Source: Paracoccaceae bacterium (lineage in GTDB: Bacteria; Pseudomonadota; Alphaproteobacteria; Rhodobacterales; Rhodobacteraceae). Taken from it: 6,442 nucleotides of DNA. The notes under the pieces are model-generated. The model had not been told where the DNA came from, ran no database searches, and saw only the letters and a program-made list of their open reading frames with translations. This document shows positions 6,322 to 6,442 of the stretch, in pieces. Each line of letters opens with the position of its first letter. Within the stretch, counting starts at the first letter, position 1. The stretch is taken from NCBI GenBank assembly GCA_007129775.1, contig SKUV01000416.1, positions 1 to 6,442 on the forward strand. Direction: 5' to 3'. The position numbers and the translations under genes were made by a program.

Positions 6322-6442
6322 CTATCGCGTCAGCAGCCCGTTGGCCACCGCGAAAGCGGCGCCTGACGGGGCCGGAAACAGGGCGGGGGCCGGAAACAGG
6401 GGGGAACTGGGGCGCCGCTCAGTCCGCCGCTCAGTCCGCCGC
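6322..6442 (-). CDS. Possible 3' end of an unidentified upstream gene, partial
   Basis: One minus-strand frame is open from the right edge to TAG at 6324-6322: 39 codons ending GAAFAVANGLLTR. Upstream of that ending the peptide is repetitive: RRTE twice, then LFPAP twice in a Pro/Ala-rich stretch. The stop lies 32 bases before the candidate CTG start of the transporter, a normal operon spacing. I recognise no family. The other two minus-strand frames are closed by stops in this stretch, which mildly favours coding, but 120 bases of GC-rich DNA is weak evidence. Confidence 0.25.
   Translation of the reverse strand, partial: RRTERRTERRPSSPLFPAPALFPAPSGAAFAVANGLLTR
6368..6401. repeat. 16-bp direct repeat, two copies at 18-bp period
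   Basis: GGGGCCGGAAACAGGG occurs at 6368-6383 and again at 6386-6401. An 18-bp period is a multiple of three, consistent with duplication of a six-residue coding unit on the minus strand (LFPAPA). No function is recognised. Confidence 0.85.
6413..6442. repeat. 12-bp tandem repeat, two and a half copies, running off the right edge
   Basis: The unit CGCCGCTCAGTC occurs at 6413-6424 and 6425-6436, and its first six bases again at 6437-6442. In one minus-strand frame each unit reads Ala-Ala-Asp-stop; in another it reads Arg-Arg-Thr-Glu. True copy number cannot be seen because the window ends. Confidence 0.85.

Noticed and set aside
6328..6368. Nested inverted repeats: CGTCAG/CTGACG around CCGC-GAAA-GCGG
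   Set aside because: The stems are only 6 and 4 bp and no T-run follows on either strand. They lie within a stretch that may be coding, so there is no good case for a terminator or RNA element.

Overview
The window is high-GC DNA (about two thirds G+C by eye, with strong third-position G/C bias) from a proteobacterium. Protein style and gene content suggest an alphaproteobacterium, probably Rhodobacterales; that assignment is inference, as no rRNA or other marker gene is present. Five genes can be named with confidence: a three-gene capsule block on the minus strand, riboflavin synthase on the plus strand, and a drug/metabolite-type transporter on the minus strand. I see no tRNA, rRNA, CRISPR array, transposase or attachment site.

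Positions 1-4509 (minus strand, read right to left) form a capsule operon for ABC-transporter-dependent (group 2/3 type) capsular polysaccharide. It runs kpsS (4509-3217), an AT-rich gap of 92 bases, a BexD/CtrA-family outer-membrane export lipoprotein (3124-1994), a gap of 4 bases, then kpsC (1989 to beyond the left edge). By family knowledge, KpsS puts the first beta-Kdo on phosphatidylglycerol, the two catalytic modules of KpsC extend the beta-Kdo linker, and the BexD-type lipoprotein forms the outer-membrane exit for the finished glycolipid-anchored chain. The inner-membrane ABC transporter (KpsM/KpsT) and the co-polymerase (KpsE/BexC) are not in the window. The kpsC reading frame is open for 663 codons and runs off the left edge, so it lacks only its last residues and stop.

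Positions 4510-4729 are a divergent intergenic region with plausible promoters for kpsS (leftward) and ribE (rightward). A 12-bp perfect palindrome lies inside the putative kpsS promoter spacer. Positions 4730-5371 encode riboflavin synthase alpha chain (ribE), complete and with its key residues. A perfect 4-copy 9-bp tandem repeat inserts (Ala-Asp-Glu)x4 into its first barrel. No FMN riboswitch was recognised.

The ribE gene meets an EamA/DMT-family ten-helix transporter (5381-6247, minus strand) tail to tail with 9 bases between stops. An imperfect hairpin there contains both stop codons. No ATG, GTG or TTG in the transporter's frame gives a complete first membrane helix; the helix seems to begin upstream of the only ATG. 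The right edge (6290-6442) holds two short tandem repeats and possibly the 3' end of another minus-strand gene.

I did not find a clearly new system. The points most worth a second look are the repeat inside the essential ribE gene, the transporter start, the CtrA/BexD gene between kpsS and kpsC, and the AT-rich island between kpsS and the export gene.
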